Positions 8,393 through 17,000 of a stretch of 42,203 bases of DNA are shown piece by piece. The notes under the pieces are model-generated. The model had not been told where the DNA came from, ran no database searches, and saw only the letters and a program-made list of their open reading frames with translations. This DNA comes from Bacillota bacterium. Lineage in GTDB: Bacteria > Bacillota > Clostridia > Christensenellales > Aristaeellaceae. How positions within the stretch are numbered: the stretch's first letter is position 1; every line of letters begins with the position of its first letter. The stretch spans positions 1 through 42,203 of the forward strand of contig JAEYOW010000013.1 of the NCBI GenBank assembly GCA_023411375.1, in the 5' to 3' direction. A program made the position numbers and the translations under genes.

Positions 8393-8930
8393 TCAGGGGC
8401 TTGGCGGTTGGATGAATGGTGTGCCGCATTTAAAGCACAGCTTGCGTCCAGACCTTTGCAGTTGGCCGCAAATGGGGCATTGGACCTCGCCGTTTTTTGG
8501 TGGGGTTCGATGAGGTGGCTTGGATTGATGGGTGGAACGGAGTCAGCGGCAGGTATGGCGGCTTCGGAGGGAAAGACGGGCGTAACGGCCTGGGTAGACT
8601 CGGACGGCGCTGCTGTTGAACCGGTAAATGTGGGCTGAGCCGGGCCGAATGGCGCCGCTCATCCACAAGCTGAGTTAGCAGGACCGTGATATCTCTTTGT
8701 TGGGCAAGGGAATGTTTCTAGTTATCCAATACGGTGCTAACGGACATGAATATTCCATAGGAAGTGCCGGCGGACAGCAGGCCCAGTATCAGTATCACCC
8801 AGCCATAAACCGAGGACTCTGGCGAATACGAAAAGGATGACTCAAAAATTGAAAAAAGCCAAAGAATGATAGATAGTGCCGCTTCGAGGCCCGCCGTGAC
8901 GATAGCAAGGACTTTCATAAATCTCGTCAT
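8393..8930 (-). pseudogene. Decayed membrane/zinc-ribbon protein gene (nonsense codon plus two frameshifts)
   Basis: The 70-residue frame from ATG 8930 encodes two transmembrane helices and stops at TAG 8720-8718. Reading on in the same frame gives a coiled segment, KHSLAQQRDITVLLTQLVDERR. A one-base loss near 8645-8650 then leads to a Pro/Thr/Ser-rich linker containing GPAQPTFTGSTAAPSE. A second one-base loss, in the T6 run at 8492-8497, leads to NGEVQCPICG and FKCGTPF, a four-cysteine zinc ribbon ending at TGA 8395-8393. Together they describe one ancestral protein of about 178 residues: two helices, coiled coil, linker, zinc ribbon. The TAG could derive from CAG. The function of the intact family is unknown. 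A GAAAGGA ribosome site precedes the ATG, so the 70-residue membrane peptide may still be made. Confidence 0.7.
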
Positions 8931-9059
8931 TTTATAGTTGTCCTTTCAAAAATATAATTGTGCCCGCTGATTATGACTATGCTATGAATGACAAATTTGA
9001 CGATATGGACATGATATACTACAAGGGAATATTTGTCCGGCGACTTTTGGAAATTAAGA

Positions 9060-9091
9060 AAACAGTCCGTGCGCATGGCTTCGGACTGTTT
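9060..9091 (-). terminator. Terminator after the TM2-domain gene
   Basis: 10-bp stem (9060-9069 with 9082-9091) and 12-base loop; on the minus strand it is followed by TTTTCTT. It lies 28 bases after the stop of the TM2 gene. Confidence 0.7.
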
Positions 9092-9118
9092 GCGTTTATG
9101 GGATTGCGCGGCGTTCAT

Positions 9119-9505
9119 TCAAACCAGCTTTCGTCCCCATTTATCTGTAGAAGCGCCGCAGATAATGCAAATGAGATCGATAAACCAACCAACACCAAAA
9201 AGACCCATCGTAAAAAGATACAGGACCCCAGCACCCGCTTTGCCAACATAAAACTTATGGGCGCCAAAACAACCCAGTAACAGGCAAAGAAAAAACGCAA
9301 CCCATTTTTCTTTGCTGGAAGCGGCCGGACGTTGCGTAGATACGCGTTGCGGCGAAACGTTATTGATGATATTATAAATGACCGGCTGTTGCTGGGGCTG
9401 CGCGGCAGCCTGCGGCGGCGGGTTTTTTATGGGCTGATATGCGCCGCAATACTGACAGCGGTTTACATCGTCATAGATGTTTGCGCCACAGCTTTGACAC
9501 TTCAT
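9119..9505 (-). CDS. Zinc-ribbon plus TM2-domain membrane protein
   Basis: 128 residues from ATG 9505. The N-terminus is a four-cysteine zinc ribbon (MKCQSCG ... CQYCG, residues 1-22), then a Pro/Gln-rich linker, then a TM2 domain (about 77-120) with KWVAFFLCLLLGCFGAHKFYVGK and GVGWFIDLICIICG. TM2 domains are two-helix membrane modules of unknown function, common in Firmicutes. An upstream extension to 9547 lacks a ribosome site. It lies downstream of, and on the same strand as, the phage-type repressor, with a 68-base gap. Confidence 0.88.
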   Translation of the reverse strand: MKCQSCGANIYDDVNRCQYCGAYQPIKNPPPQAAAQPQQQPVIYNIINNVSPQRVSTQRPAASSKEKWVAFFLCLLLGCFGAHKFYVGKAGAGVLYLFTMGLFGVGWFIDLICIICGASTDKWGRKLV

Positions 9506-9573
9506 GAGCGATCCGTCCCTTCCCGAAATATAAAATAATGATATCACAGATGTCCCTGAATGACAAGCGGTCG

Positions 9574-10218
9574 TTACCGTACATCCGCCTGAAAGGCAAC
9601 CGCTTTGCCCAGGATAAGGACTGACCGGGTTTCATCATCTCCGCCAATAATAATGGGGGCATAGCGTGGATTTTCAGCCAGAAGCATGGTGATACCACCC
9701 GGCACGAAGCGAACACGCTTGAGGGTAGCGTCGTCGTCGAGAATGACGGCTGCAATTTCCCCATCGTTGACGGTGGGCTGTTTTCGGATAAAAACAATAT
9801 CGCCGTCATGGATACGCGCGCCGATCATGCTGTCGCCCTTCGCGCGTAATGCAAAGTCGCAGTGAAGGGCAGCGCCGGTGTCTACATAGGATTCAAAGTC
9901 AGAATCCGCGTAGGTAGGTTCTCCGCACTGTATGCTGCCTAACAGGGGAACGCGTTTGCGAGTAATGGGCAAAATACCGGGAATGCCGAAAACACCTGCT
10001 TCCTCGGACGCAAATTCATCCTCTGTCCCCGTCAGCCACGCGTCCGTAACACCGAGTGCCCTGGCGAGCAGGTGCACCTTGTCCTGCTTTGCCTTGTACT
10101 TTCCATTTAAATAGTTGCTGATATCGGCCTTACCTACGCCGCTTTTTTCGGATAAATCAACGGCTTTCATTTTCTGAACGGCCATTGCCTGTTTTAAGCG
10201 TTTTTGAAAGGTTGACAT
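9574..10218 (-). CDS. Phage-type repressor: XRE helix-turn-helix plus S24 (LexA-like) peptidase domain
   Basis: 214 residues. Residues 1-70 form an XRE/Cro-CI helix-turn-helix (VDLSEKSGVGKADISNYLNGK). The C-terminal half is an S24 self-cleaving domain with the nucleophile serine in RAKGDSMIGARI and the catalytic lysine in DDATLKRVRF. Such repressors cut themselves when RecA is activated by DNA damage, derepressing phage or tailocin genes. The start at 10218 has GGAGG 8 bases upstream; the longer frame does not. It is divergent from the tail cassette, and the 182-bp spacer holds a promoter and direct repeats that could be its operators. All catalytic residues look intact. Confidence 0.9.
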   Translation of the reverse strand: MSTFQKRLKQAMAVQKMKAVDLSEKSGVGKADISNYLNGKYKAKQDKVHLLARALGVTDAWLTGTEDEFASEEAGVFGIPGILPITRKRVPLLGSIQCGEPTYADSDFESYVDTGAALHCDFALRAKGDSMIGARIHDGDIVFIRKQPTVNDGEIAAVILDDDATLKRVRFVPGGITMLLAENPRYAPIIIGGDDETRSVLILGKAVAFQADVR

Positions 10219-10308
10219 TTCATCGCCTCCGTTCTTTTGTGTGAGTATAACACGCCGATATCTATTAATCAAGAAAAATAGACTGTGTTTTGAAAACTAA
10301 AATTTCAC

Positions 10309-10337
10309 TTGCGTATTTGCTGGGGACGTGGTATGAT
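10309..10337 (+). promoter_or_regulatory. Promoter for the ArpU-like regulator
   Basis: TTGCGT at 10309-10314 and TATGAT at 10332-10337 have 17-bp spacing, in the divergent region between the repressor and the first tail-cassette gene. Confidence 0.5.
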
Positions 10338-10347
10338 ATTTTCGAAG

Positions 10348-10379
10348 TTTAGAAAAATATACTAAATTTAGAAAAATAA
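10348..10379. repeat. Direct repeat, candidate repressor operator
   Basis: TTTAGAAAAATA occurs at 10348-10359 and again at 10367-10378. The 19-bp periodicity is close to two helical turns. It lies just after the predicted -10 and before the ribosome site, where repressor binding would block early transcription. That the S24 repressor binds here is inferred. Confidence 0.5.
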
Positions 10380-10400
10380 AATATTACGGAGGGAAAGAGT

Positions 10401-10796
10401 ATGAGTATTCCGGAGGTATTATCTGAAATGAGGGGACTGCTGCATGCACGCGCGGATTTGCTGCGGCGTATTGGCAGGGCGCAAAAAGCCATGTCCAAAG
10501 CGGTAGAAAGCGGCGGAATGAAGCGAGAAACGGAAACGAATGGAGAGCTTGCGCATGTGCAGACCGGACTTTCAGACCTGCTTGAGGAGCTTGAGGCGGC
10601 CGAGCAGGCGTTGGCGGCGCACAGACAGACGGTTAAACCCGCCATCGACAGCCTGCCGCCCGGTTCGGCAAAGCTTGCGTTACGGTTGAGATACCTGGAG
10701 TGGACCAGCGTCGCGGAGGTGGCGGAGAGGGCGCATTATACGCGGGAAGGCGCGTACATCATGCTTAAAAACGCGGAGAAGCATCTCGCATCCTGA
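10401..10796 (+). CDS. ArpU/sigma-like phage transcriptional regulator
   Basis: 131 residues. The N-terminal two thirds are a helical coiled coil (LHARADLLRRI ... LLEELEAAEQALAAH). The C-terminus (about 90-130) is a sigma-70 region 4-like helix-turn-helix: ALRLRYLEWTSVAEVAERAHYTREGAYIMLKNAEKHL. Such small regulators (DUF1492/ArpU-like) switch on late genes in Firmicutes phages. Start has GGAGGGAAAGAGT upstream. It is followed by a spacer with an extended -10 promoter, a plausible target. The exact family name is a judgement; the DNA-binding role is well supported. Confidence 0.75.
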   Translation: MSIPEVLSEMRGLLHARADLLRRIGRAQKAMSKAVESGGMKRETETNGELAHVQTGLSDLLEELEAAEQALAAHRQTVKPAIDSLPPGSAKLALRLRYLEWTSVAEVAERAHYTREGAYIMLKNAEKHLAS

Positions 10797-10819
10797 TGAA
10801 GTTATTACACGCCTTTACA

Positions 10820-10848
10820 TATACAAGCCCAAGAAGCTGTGTTATGAT
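10820..10848 (+). promoter_or_regulatory. Candidate late promoter of the tail operon (extended -10)
   Basis: TGTTATGAT gives an extended -10 (TATGAT at 10843-10848); the -35 region, TATACA at 10820-10825, is poor at 17-bp spacing. A weak -35 with an extended -10 suits activator-dependent transcription, perhaps by the preceding ArpU-like protein. Confidence 0.45.
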
Positions 10849-10866
10849 ATAGTTGTCAAAGGCATG

Positions 10867-10899
10867 AGGAGGCTCTCCCGCGGGAGGCTTCCTTTTTTT
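10867..10899 (+). terminator. Leader terminator at the head of the tail operon
   Basis: A GC-rich hairpin around the palindrome CTCCCGCGGGAG, with outer arms AGGAGGC and GCTTCCT (one bulge, one wobble), is followed by T7 at 10893-10899. It lies about 12 bases after the predicted start of the late transcript and 165 bases before the first tail gene. It therefore ends the regulator's transcript, or acts as an attenuator on the tail operon. The spacer 10900-11063 contains no gene I can support. Confidence 0.75.
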
Positions 10900-11063
10900 C
10901 GTGCCCATAACGCGGGCATTGAGGGAAAAAGGCGCGCCGGGGTGCGGGAAGCAAAGCGTGACTGATTCGTGAAGCGGACATGCATGCCCCACCCAGATCA
11001 CCTGTGTTTGACGCAGCGCTAGGTTCGTTCTGCGGTAGGCACGGTACGAAAGGAGGTAGGAAG

Positions 11064-11402
11064 ATGCTTAAGGATGATGGACAGCGCATTGTGGAGACGC
11101 TTCAAGCTATGGAGGGCATCCGGCTTGTGACAACAATGCGTCCGAGCACGTTTGATACCTTGCCGTGCGTGCTGGTTACGTTGGCGGGCGAGCGTGGGAT
11201 TGACTGGCGGGACGGAGAAGAATTTCTGACGGAAGTAGAATATCTCATCAGAGTTTTCACATCCAGCGAAGAGGAGATGCGGACCGTGTGCGCGGCCGTG
11301 TTCGACACAATGATTGAACTGGGCTATACCCGGGTTCTTCGCTGGGAGGAGGACGAGACGGGCATGCGCCAGACAGCCTTTCGGTTCAAAACGACCTGGT
11401 AA
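11064..11402 (+). CDS. Phage tail terminator/completion protein
   Basis: 112 residues from ATG 11064, preceded by AAAGGAGGT. The pattern (N-terminal helix, TFDTLPCVLVTLAGERG, then EFLTEVEYLIRVFTSSEEEMRTVCAAVFDTMIELGYTRVLRWEED) matches the small tail terminator proteins that cap the siphovirus tail tube. It comes directly before the major tail protein, as in siphovirus gene order. In a phage this cap joins the tail to the head; no head genes precede it here. Confidence 0.7.
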   Translation: MLKDDGQRIVETLQAMEGIRLVTTMRPSTFDTLPCVLVTLAGERGIDWRDGEEFLTEVEYLIRVFTSSEEEMRTVCAAVFDTMIELGYTRVLRWEEDETGMRQTAFRFKTTW

Positions 11403-11476
11403 GCGTACGCATCCGGCGCGTGCAACATTGCAATACGGCCCGGTGTGGCCGTTAAAACAGAGGAGGAGACATTTTA

Positions 11477-12070
11477 ATGGCAAAGAAAAGAGCGGCAATT
11501 GGTTTTAAAGGATTGGCCCTAGCCCCGGTTACGGAGAACACGCTGACCAGCTACAAGGCGACGGCGGGCGAGGAGCTGCCCTGTGCCGGCAGCATGAGCC
11601 GTACTGCGAAAGAATCCAGCACCGACCTGTACTACGACGACGACCTCTACGCCCAGATCAAAAATGTATCGGGCGAAGACGTGGAAATCCGTGTGGCGGA
11701 AGTGCCTCTGAACCGTATGGCCGAGCTGGGCCTGGGTGTTTATGATGAGGAAACCAACACCCTTGAGGGCGACTTTAATACCGCGGGCAAGGAGTATGCG
11801 CTGCGTTGCGTGGTGGATACGGTGGATAATTTGCCATTCTACTTTAATTATCGCGTGTTCCAGCTTACAGGCATCAAGTTTGACAACTTCACCACCAAGA
11901 AGGACAGCGTAACGGTATGTGAGGTGATCATCACCGGCGTGCTCAAGCGCCCCGCACTGGTGAGTCTGAAGCCCTTTGTGATTATGCAGATGGCGGACGA
12001 CCGCGCCAACGAAGCCGCCTGTGCGGCATTCCTGACCGCGGCGGAAACCAAACCTGCTCCGGGCGTGTAA
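11477..12070 (+). CDS. Major tail (tube) protein, phi13-like family
   Basis: 197 residues, the normal length for this family. Typical blocks: LYYDDDLYAQIKNVSGEDVEIRVAEVP, GDFNTAGKEYALRCVVDTVDNLPFYFNYRVF. It polymerises into the non-contractile tail tube. GAGGAGG lies upstream of the ATG. A strong hairpin follows 6 bases after the stop, fitting a highly expressed structural gene that needs a higher dose than its neighbours. Confidence 0.88.
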   Translation: MAKKRAAIGFKGLALAPVTENTLTSYKATAGEELPCAGSMSRTAKESSTDLYYDDDLYAQIKNVSGEDVEIRVAEVPLNRMAELGLGVYDEETNTLEGDFNTAGKEYALRCVVDTVDNLPFYFNYRVFQLTGIKFDNFTTKKDSVTVCEVIITGVLKRPALVSLKPFVIMQMADDRANEAACAAFLTAAETKPAPGV

Positions 12071-12076
12071 GTAATA

Positions 12077-12111
12077 GGAGGGACGGATGCCGATCCGGCA
12101 TCCGTCCCTCC
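12077..12111 (+). terminator. Strong hairpin after the major tail gene (partial terminator or mRNA stabiliser)
   Basis: Perfect 15-bp stem, 12077-12091 with 12097-12111, and a 5-base loop. There is no T-tract, so complete termination is unlikely. It may protect the 3' end of the major tail message or reduce read-through. Confidence 0.65.
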
Positions 12112-12230
12112 CATATTCAAAAGGCTTTCCCGGCAATGCCGTCCTCCAGAATTTTTGGGCGGCTGAAACGCGTTGTGCGACGAACTTATTTGGCACATGA
12201 ATCTGGGCCAATGATTGAAGGGAGTATTTT

Positions 12231-12671
12231 ATGAAAAACAGCATTGACCGTTCCATTCCAGCTCCTCGCCGGGTGCGTGGGTATCAAATCCAGCGCATGC
12301 CCATCGGCCGGTTTTTGAGCGCCACCCGTGCGCTGAGCGACCTACCCATGACTTTGGCGCGCGCCCTTTTTCCGGACGCGGACAGCGCCCTGGAGAAACT
12401 CAGGACCATGACCAGAGCCGATATGGAAACAATGGCGATGCGAGCGTTTGCGGTTCTTCCCGCTGAGGCGGTACGCATTTTCGCAGAATTAAGCGGTATC
12501 CCGGAACCGGATTTGCTGGAGGACCCCAACGTAGGCCTGGACGGCCTTTGTGAGATGACCGTCGCCTGGCTGGAGGTAAACGGCATTGAAAATTTTATCA
12601 AAACCGCGCGGACGCTGACGGACAAAGTGCGCGCGGTGGCGGGAGAGGCGACGCCTGGCTCCAACGGCTGA
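12231..12671 (+). CDS. Tail assembly chaperone, zero-frame product (lambda gpG-like)
   Basis: 146 residues, mostly helical, between the major tail protein and the tape measure, where siphoviruses encode the chaperone that coats the tape measure during tail assembly. Blocks: RMPIGRFLSATRALSDLPMTLARALFP and LCEMTVAWLEVNGIENFIKTARTL. It ends PGSNG then TGA at 12669-12671. The -1 frame beyond has no start codon but stays open to 12853, so a longer fusion is expected. Upstream is AAGGGAGTATTTT before the ATG. Confidence 0.75.
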   Translation: MKNSIDRSIPAPRRVRGYQIQRMPIGRFLSATRALSDLPMTLARALFPDADSALEKLRTMTRADMETMAMRAFAVLPAEAVRIFAELSGIPEPDLLEDPNVGLDGLCEMTVAWLEVNGIENFIKTARTLTDKVRAVAGEATPGSNG

Positions 12672-12853
12672 TTGCCAGCGCGCTGACCATTGGTATTAGC
12701 AAGCGCGAGCTGATGGAGGATTACTATCTGGATGAGATAGTCGAGGTCATCAGCGAATGGAACGCTTTGCATATGCCTGGCGGCGAGGATGAGGATGTGG
12801 AGATGGTCGATCCCAGGACGTTTTTGGGGGACGGCGGAGAGATGGCGGTGTAA
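12590..12853 (+). CDS. -1 frameshift extension of the tail assembly chaperone (lambda gpGT-like)
   Basis: The -1 frame is open from 12590, just after a TGA at 12587-12589, to TAA 12851-12853. It encodes DAWLQRLIASALTIGISKREL followed by MEDYYLDEIVEVISEWNALH and an acidic tail. No ATG, GTG or TTG occurs in this frame before 12713, inside the conserved part, so independent initiation is unlikely. The overlap begins with A AAT TTT (12590-12596), a canonical X XXY YYZ slippery heptamer in the correct phase. The full product would be 207 residues if slippage occurs there; a less canonical site closer to the zero-frame stop is also possible. Confidence 0.7.
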   Translation, partial: KFYQNRADADGQSARGGGRGDAWLQRLIASALTIGISKRELMEDYYLDEIVEVISEWNALHMPGGEDEDVEMVDPRTFLGDGGEMAV

Positions 12854-12875
12854 GGGAAACTCCCGCCCGCCGCTA

Positions 12876-12905
12876 TTGCCAGAAGACGGATAAATCGGGT
12901 ATAAT
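12876..12905 (+). promoter_or_regulatory. Promoter of the moron gene pair
   Basis: TTGCCA at 12876-12881 and TATAAT at 12900-12905 have 18-bp spacing, just after the chaperone stop and 51 bases before the first moron gene. Confidence 0.65.
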
Positions 12906-12955
12906 GACGGCATCAGGAGAATCATCCAAATTCAGATATGCGGGAGGAATATGGG

Positions 12956-13531
12956 ATGAAGGGGAAACGGATGCTGGTATGCCTGTGCGTGGTGATGCTT
13001 GGGTTATATGCGGGAGCAGCAGCTGACGGGTTTGATTTGGAGTGCATGAGTGAGGACGAACTGCTTGCCTTGAAGGAGGCCGTCGAGCAACGGCTTCCCA
13101 CACCCGCGCCACAAGGTATTGATTTGGATGCTATGGACTTTGACGAGCTGACCGCGCTGAGGGACGCGGTGGTGGAACGGCTGGAACCTTCTGTTAATGA
13201 GATCCAATTGGATGAAGGAGCGATGGTACTGGAAGCCGGCAAAAATTCTGGCCAAGGTAAGTATACTGTTGGTGAAGACATTCCATCGGGGATTTGGCGT
13301 TTAGAGCCAAAACCGAATGGTGTTGAAATTATTGGAATTGATGATGGCGAAACCTTTATTGGGTATTTGTTGGATAGACGCTCATGTCCACGGAAGGAAA
13401 AAACAGAAATCCCAGCATCGTGTCAGTATGCAATTCACTATGGTGGTGAATCGGTTGTTGTGGATATTCGGGATGGAACAAGTGTATATGTGGGCAGTAA
13501 TGGCGTAATTGCTACACCGATAGAACCGTAA
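12956..13531 (+). CDS. Secreted protein with DEL-repeat and VGxDIPxG domain (moron 1)
   Basis: 191 residues from ATG 12956, the start with GGGAGG upstream. A signal peptide spans about 1-24 (MKGKRMLVCLCVVMLGLYAG). Then come two copies of a short helical repeat, CMSEDELLALKEAVEQRL and AMDFDELTALRDAVVERL. The C-terminal beta-rich domain has GKYTVGEDIPSGIWRLEP, a motif seen in exported Firmicutes proteins of unknown function. The gene interrupts the chaperone-tape measure order and is not a tail component by any feature I can see. It pairs with the next gene, a paralogue. Confidence 0.75.
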   Translation: MKGKRMLVCLCVVMLGLYAGAAADGFDLECMSEDELLALKEAVEQRLPTPAPQGIDLDAMDFDELTALRDAVVERLEPSVNEIQLDEGAMVLEAGKNSGQGKYTVGEDIPSGIWRLEPKPNGVEIIGIDDGETFIGYLLDRRSCPRKEKTEIPASCQYAIHYGGESVVVDIRDGTSVYVGSNGVIATPIEP

Positions 13532-13546
13532 CGGGAGTGATAAGGT

Positions 13547-13987
13547 ATGAAACAATATTTGCGCTTAGTTATTGCAAGTTTGTTATTATTAGGTAATTGC
13601 GTTTGTGCTATTGCAGAGACAAAAGTACCCGATATTAATGGAATGAGTCAGAACCAACTGGTTAATCTGCGTGAAGAGATTTACGAGAGACTAAATACAA
13701 AAGATGCCTCTTGGTTTGATGAAAAATGGAATGCTGATGAGCCTGTCACATTGGAAGCAGGTATTTATCATGTGGGAAAAGATATTCCTGTAGGCACTTG
13801 GACGTTGAGTTCCGCTCCCAAAGAGATGCCCGCGATGCTGATATATGGGACAGCACGAGTGAAGAATAAAATTAAGGGACATTTATTTTCCTTTCGCTTC
13901 TTTGAAGAGAGGGGAGATTTAGTACTGTCACTTGCAACCGACACCTATCTTCTGCTGTCTGATCCCGTTACCTTTAGTAAAAATTAG
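13547..13987 (+). CDS. Secreted paralogue of the preceding protein (moron 2)
   Basis: 146 residues with a signal peptide (MKQYLRLVIASLLLLGNCVC, ending near AIAET). One helical repeat (GMSQNQLVNLREEIYERL) is followed by the same C-terminal module (ITLEAG-type strand, then YHVGKDIPVGTWTL). It is clearly related to the gene 15 bases upstream but shorter. Base composition is more A/T-rich than the flanking tail genes, suggesting separate acquisition. GGGAGTGATAAGGT precedes the ATG. A terminator follows. Confidence 0.75.
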   Translation: MKQYLRLVIASLLLLGNCVCAIAETKVPDINGMSQNQLVNLREEIYERLNTKDASWFDEKWNADEPVTLEAGIYHVGKDIPVGTWTLSSAPKEMPAMLIYGTARVKNKIKGHLFSFRFFEERGDLVLSLATDTYLLLSDPVTFSKN

Positions 13988-14014
13988 ATTTTGAAGATGG
14001 ATACGCTAATCTGT

Positions 14015-14037
14015 ACCGCCCGGCTGGGCGGTTTTTA
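14015..14037 (+). terminator. Terminator after the moron pair
   Basis: 7-bp GC stem 14015-14021 with 14026-14032, GGCT loop, then T5. It lies 29 bases before the tape measure start, so tail-operon transcription must read through it or be antiterminated. Confidence 0.85.
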
Positions 14038-14065
14038 TATCTAAAAACCAGGAGGGAGGTTAGAC

Positions 14066-17000
14066 ATGAACGTGGAAGAATGGACCATTACCATCAACGT
14101 AGCGGCGGAGGATGCGCTTGCGGTGTTAGATAGCGTAACGGAGAAGGTACGAACGCTGGCAAACGAAAAGCAATGGCAATCTGTTCAACAAACCTTTGAC
14201 GCAAAGCCGGTTGTGAACTTTGACAACGCTGTTGAACATGTGCTGATTACAGTGGATTCGGCGGCCAAGGAAACCGCTGCTGGCGTTGATAAGGTCACAA
14301 AGGCAGGGGAAGAGGCGGAATCGGCATTCGAAGGTGTGCTTAAGGGCATTGGCGGCGCAGCAAAAAGTTTTTTCTCCCGCGAATGGATTATTGGGTTCAT
14401 TGATTTGATTACTACGATTCCAGATATTATTAAATGGATTGGTGCTGAGCAGGAGAAAGCACGTGAGGCCGAGCGGCAGCGTGAGGCGGAGCGCATACAG
14501 GCCAACCGCGAGGCCGTGCAGGAGCAACAGAGCCGGGTGGAGAGGCTGAATGCGCTGACACGGCGCTATCATGAGTTGAGCGGCAAAGAGACGCTAAACT
14601 ACAGCGAGCAGCGCGAGATGGTAAGCATCAAGCGGGAGCTGGCCGACGCCTACGGCGTGATCGCCGAGAATGCGAACGCCGCCGCCGAGGCCCAGCGGAA
14701 TTATAACGCATCGCTGGATGAGGCGAGCCGGAAAGAGCTTCAGGAGCTTCTGGACACGAAAAAGCAGGCGACGCAGGACGCGTATCTGGCGACGCAGACA
14801 AAGGAAAGCGCAGAGGCCTTCAAAGACATGGCCAGCGCCTATATTGAACTTAAAGAAGCTCGCGAAGCGCTTGAATCGGGAAGCTATGTCGACAATGGCA
14901 TAGACGAGGATAAGGCACGAGAGCGAGTGGAGAACGCAAAAGCTGCCTACAGCGAAGCTTCTGAAGCGCTGAAAGCGTTCGAAGGCTCGTATACTGACTG
15001 GTTCAACGCGTCCATCGACGAGCAGCTGACCGCCATCGAGGCCGGCGGCGGAAAGGTCGACATAGCCCTGGCCGATTTCCTGATCGGGCTGTTCGACATC
15101 GATCTGTCCAGCTTCGGGGGGGACACGACAGCCGCCGACAAATGGGTAGACAGCATGGTGCTGGGGCTTGCGGCCGCGTGCAAGGACGCGGACACCGCCG
15201 AAGCGCTGGAAGCCGCCAGGGGCATCATGGACAACGTGCTCACCGGAGCCGCGCCCACGGACGCGGACGTGGACACGTTTACCACCGCATGGGCGACGAT
15301 CTTCAACCCGGAGGGGACGATCATGCCGTGGCTGGAAATGATCAGCGAGGCGACGGGCACGGCACTGCCGGTTTTGCAGGAAACCCTGATGGAGGCGCTG
15401 ACGGGCTTTACCGGCTTCGCGGAAGGCGCGGCTACCGGCGCGGAGAGTGCGAAAGTCAGCCTGAACGGGATCGCGGAGGAGGCTGCCGCCGCCGGAAATG
15501 CGCTGGACGTTCTGGGAGAATCGTTTGACTGGACGGGCGCGAGCGCGTCGGACGCCACAGCGCAGGCGAATCGGCTGGTGAGCGCATATAAGACGCTTGC
15601 GAATACCGTCAAGACACTGGACAATAAAACCGGCACGCTCGAAAAAGGGCAGAAGGCTTTAATAGCCGCGCAAAAGAAGGGCATTACCTCCGTGAAGGCC
15701 GCCGGCAAAGAGGTACAGTCCCTCGCAAAGGATGTTGGATATTCCGGAGACAGTATTGAAGATCTGAACGCACTTTTGCCTGCCTACGCCAAAAAACTGC
15801 AAAAAGATTTGGCGGGCGCGCAAAGCGGGTTGCAAAGCCTACAGGGGGAGCTCGTAAATGCAGCGGCGTGTGCAAACGTAGACGGAAGCGTGCGCGTTGA
15901 GGCTGCCGGGGCGTTGGAGTCTCTGCAGGCGTTTATCAACATGGCATTGTTCGCAATTGCGCTTTTGGGCCAGCTTGGAGGCGACGTCAGCAAGCCCAAA
16001 AGCGGCGGAGGTGGCGGCAAAAAAGACGACGCGGAGGAGGCCGCGCGGGCGGCGGAAGAAGCCCGCAAGGAAGCTATCCGGCGGGATTACGACATGATCG
16101 ACCACAAGCGCCATATGAACGAGATCACGCTTGAGGAAGAGCTGGAGCTTCTGGAAGCCATCCGCCGAAACCATCAGCTTAACGCCGAGGAGATCATGGA
16201 TTGGGAGGAAAAGGTCTATGATCTGAAAAAGGAGCTGCGCGAGCGGGACGCCGAGAGCATCGACCAATTGGGCGACGCTGTGGTGGACGCGCTGGAAGCC
16301 CGGTACGAGGCCATGCGTGACGCGGAGCTGGAGCGGCTGGACGCAAGCCGCGAGGCATGGGAAAAATGGCGCGACGACAGCGTAAAGGCCATCGAGGACC
16401 AGATCGACGCGCTGGACAAGCTCAGCGAGACCGAGGATCGGGAGAAAAAGGACGCTGAGGAGCTGCGAAAGATCGCCAAGCTCAGGCAGCAGATTGAGTT
16501 TGAGCAGGACGATTATAACCGGGCTAAGCTTCAGCAACAGCTGGAGCAGGCCCTTTCGAGCCGGGAGGATCGGTTGCATAAGCTCGCGCTGGAGGACCAG
16601 AAGGACGCGCTTCGGGAGCAGATTGAACAGATTGAGCAAAAGGCGGACGATGAAATCTCTGCGATTGACAAGGAGCAGGATGAGATCGAAAAGGCCTACG
16701 ACGAGCGGTTGAAGGAAGCCGCCCTTCGCGCCGAGGCTGAAAAGCTGATGATGACCCAATCCCAGCAGCAGATTCTTGACCTGCTGAAGGAGTACGCGCC
16801 GGACTACGACGCGACCGGGCAGACGCTTGGCGAAAAGCTGCTGGAGGGCTTTCAGAAGAAGGTCGGCGGCATCGCGGACTGGTTCAAATCGTTTAACGCG
16901 CAGATGGCAAAGGCGCAGGAGCAGATGGCGGCCATGGCGCAGGAGGCGGCGGGCACGTTCTACCAGCAGCAGTCGGAGCGCAATCAGACGCAGAGCGCGG

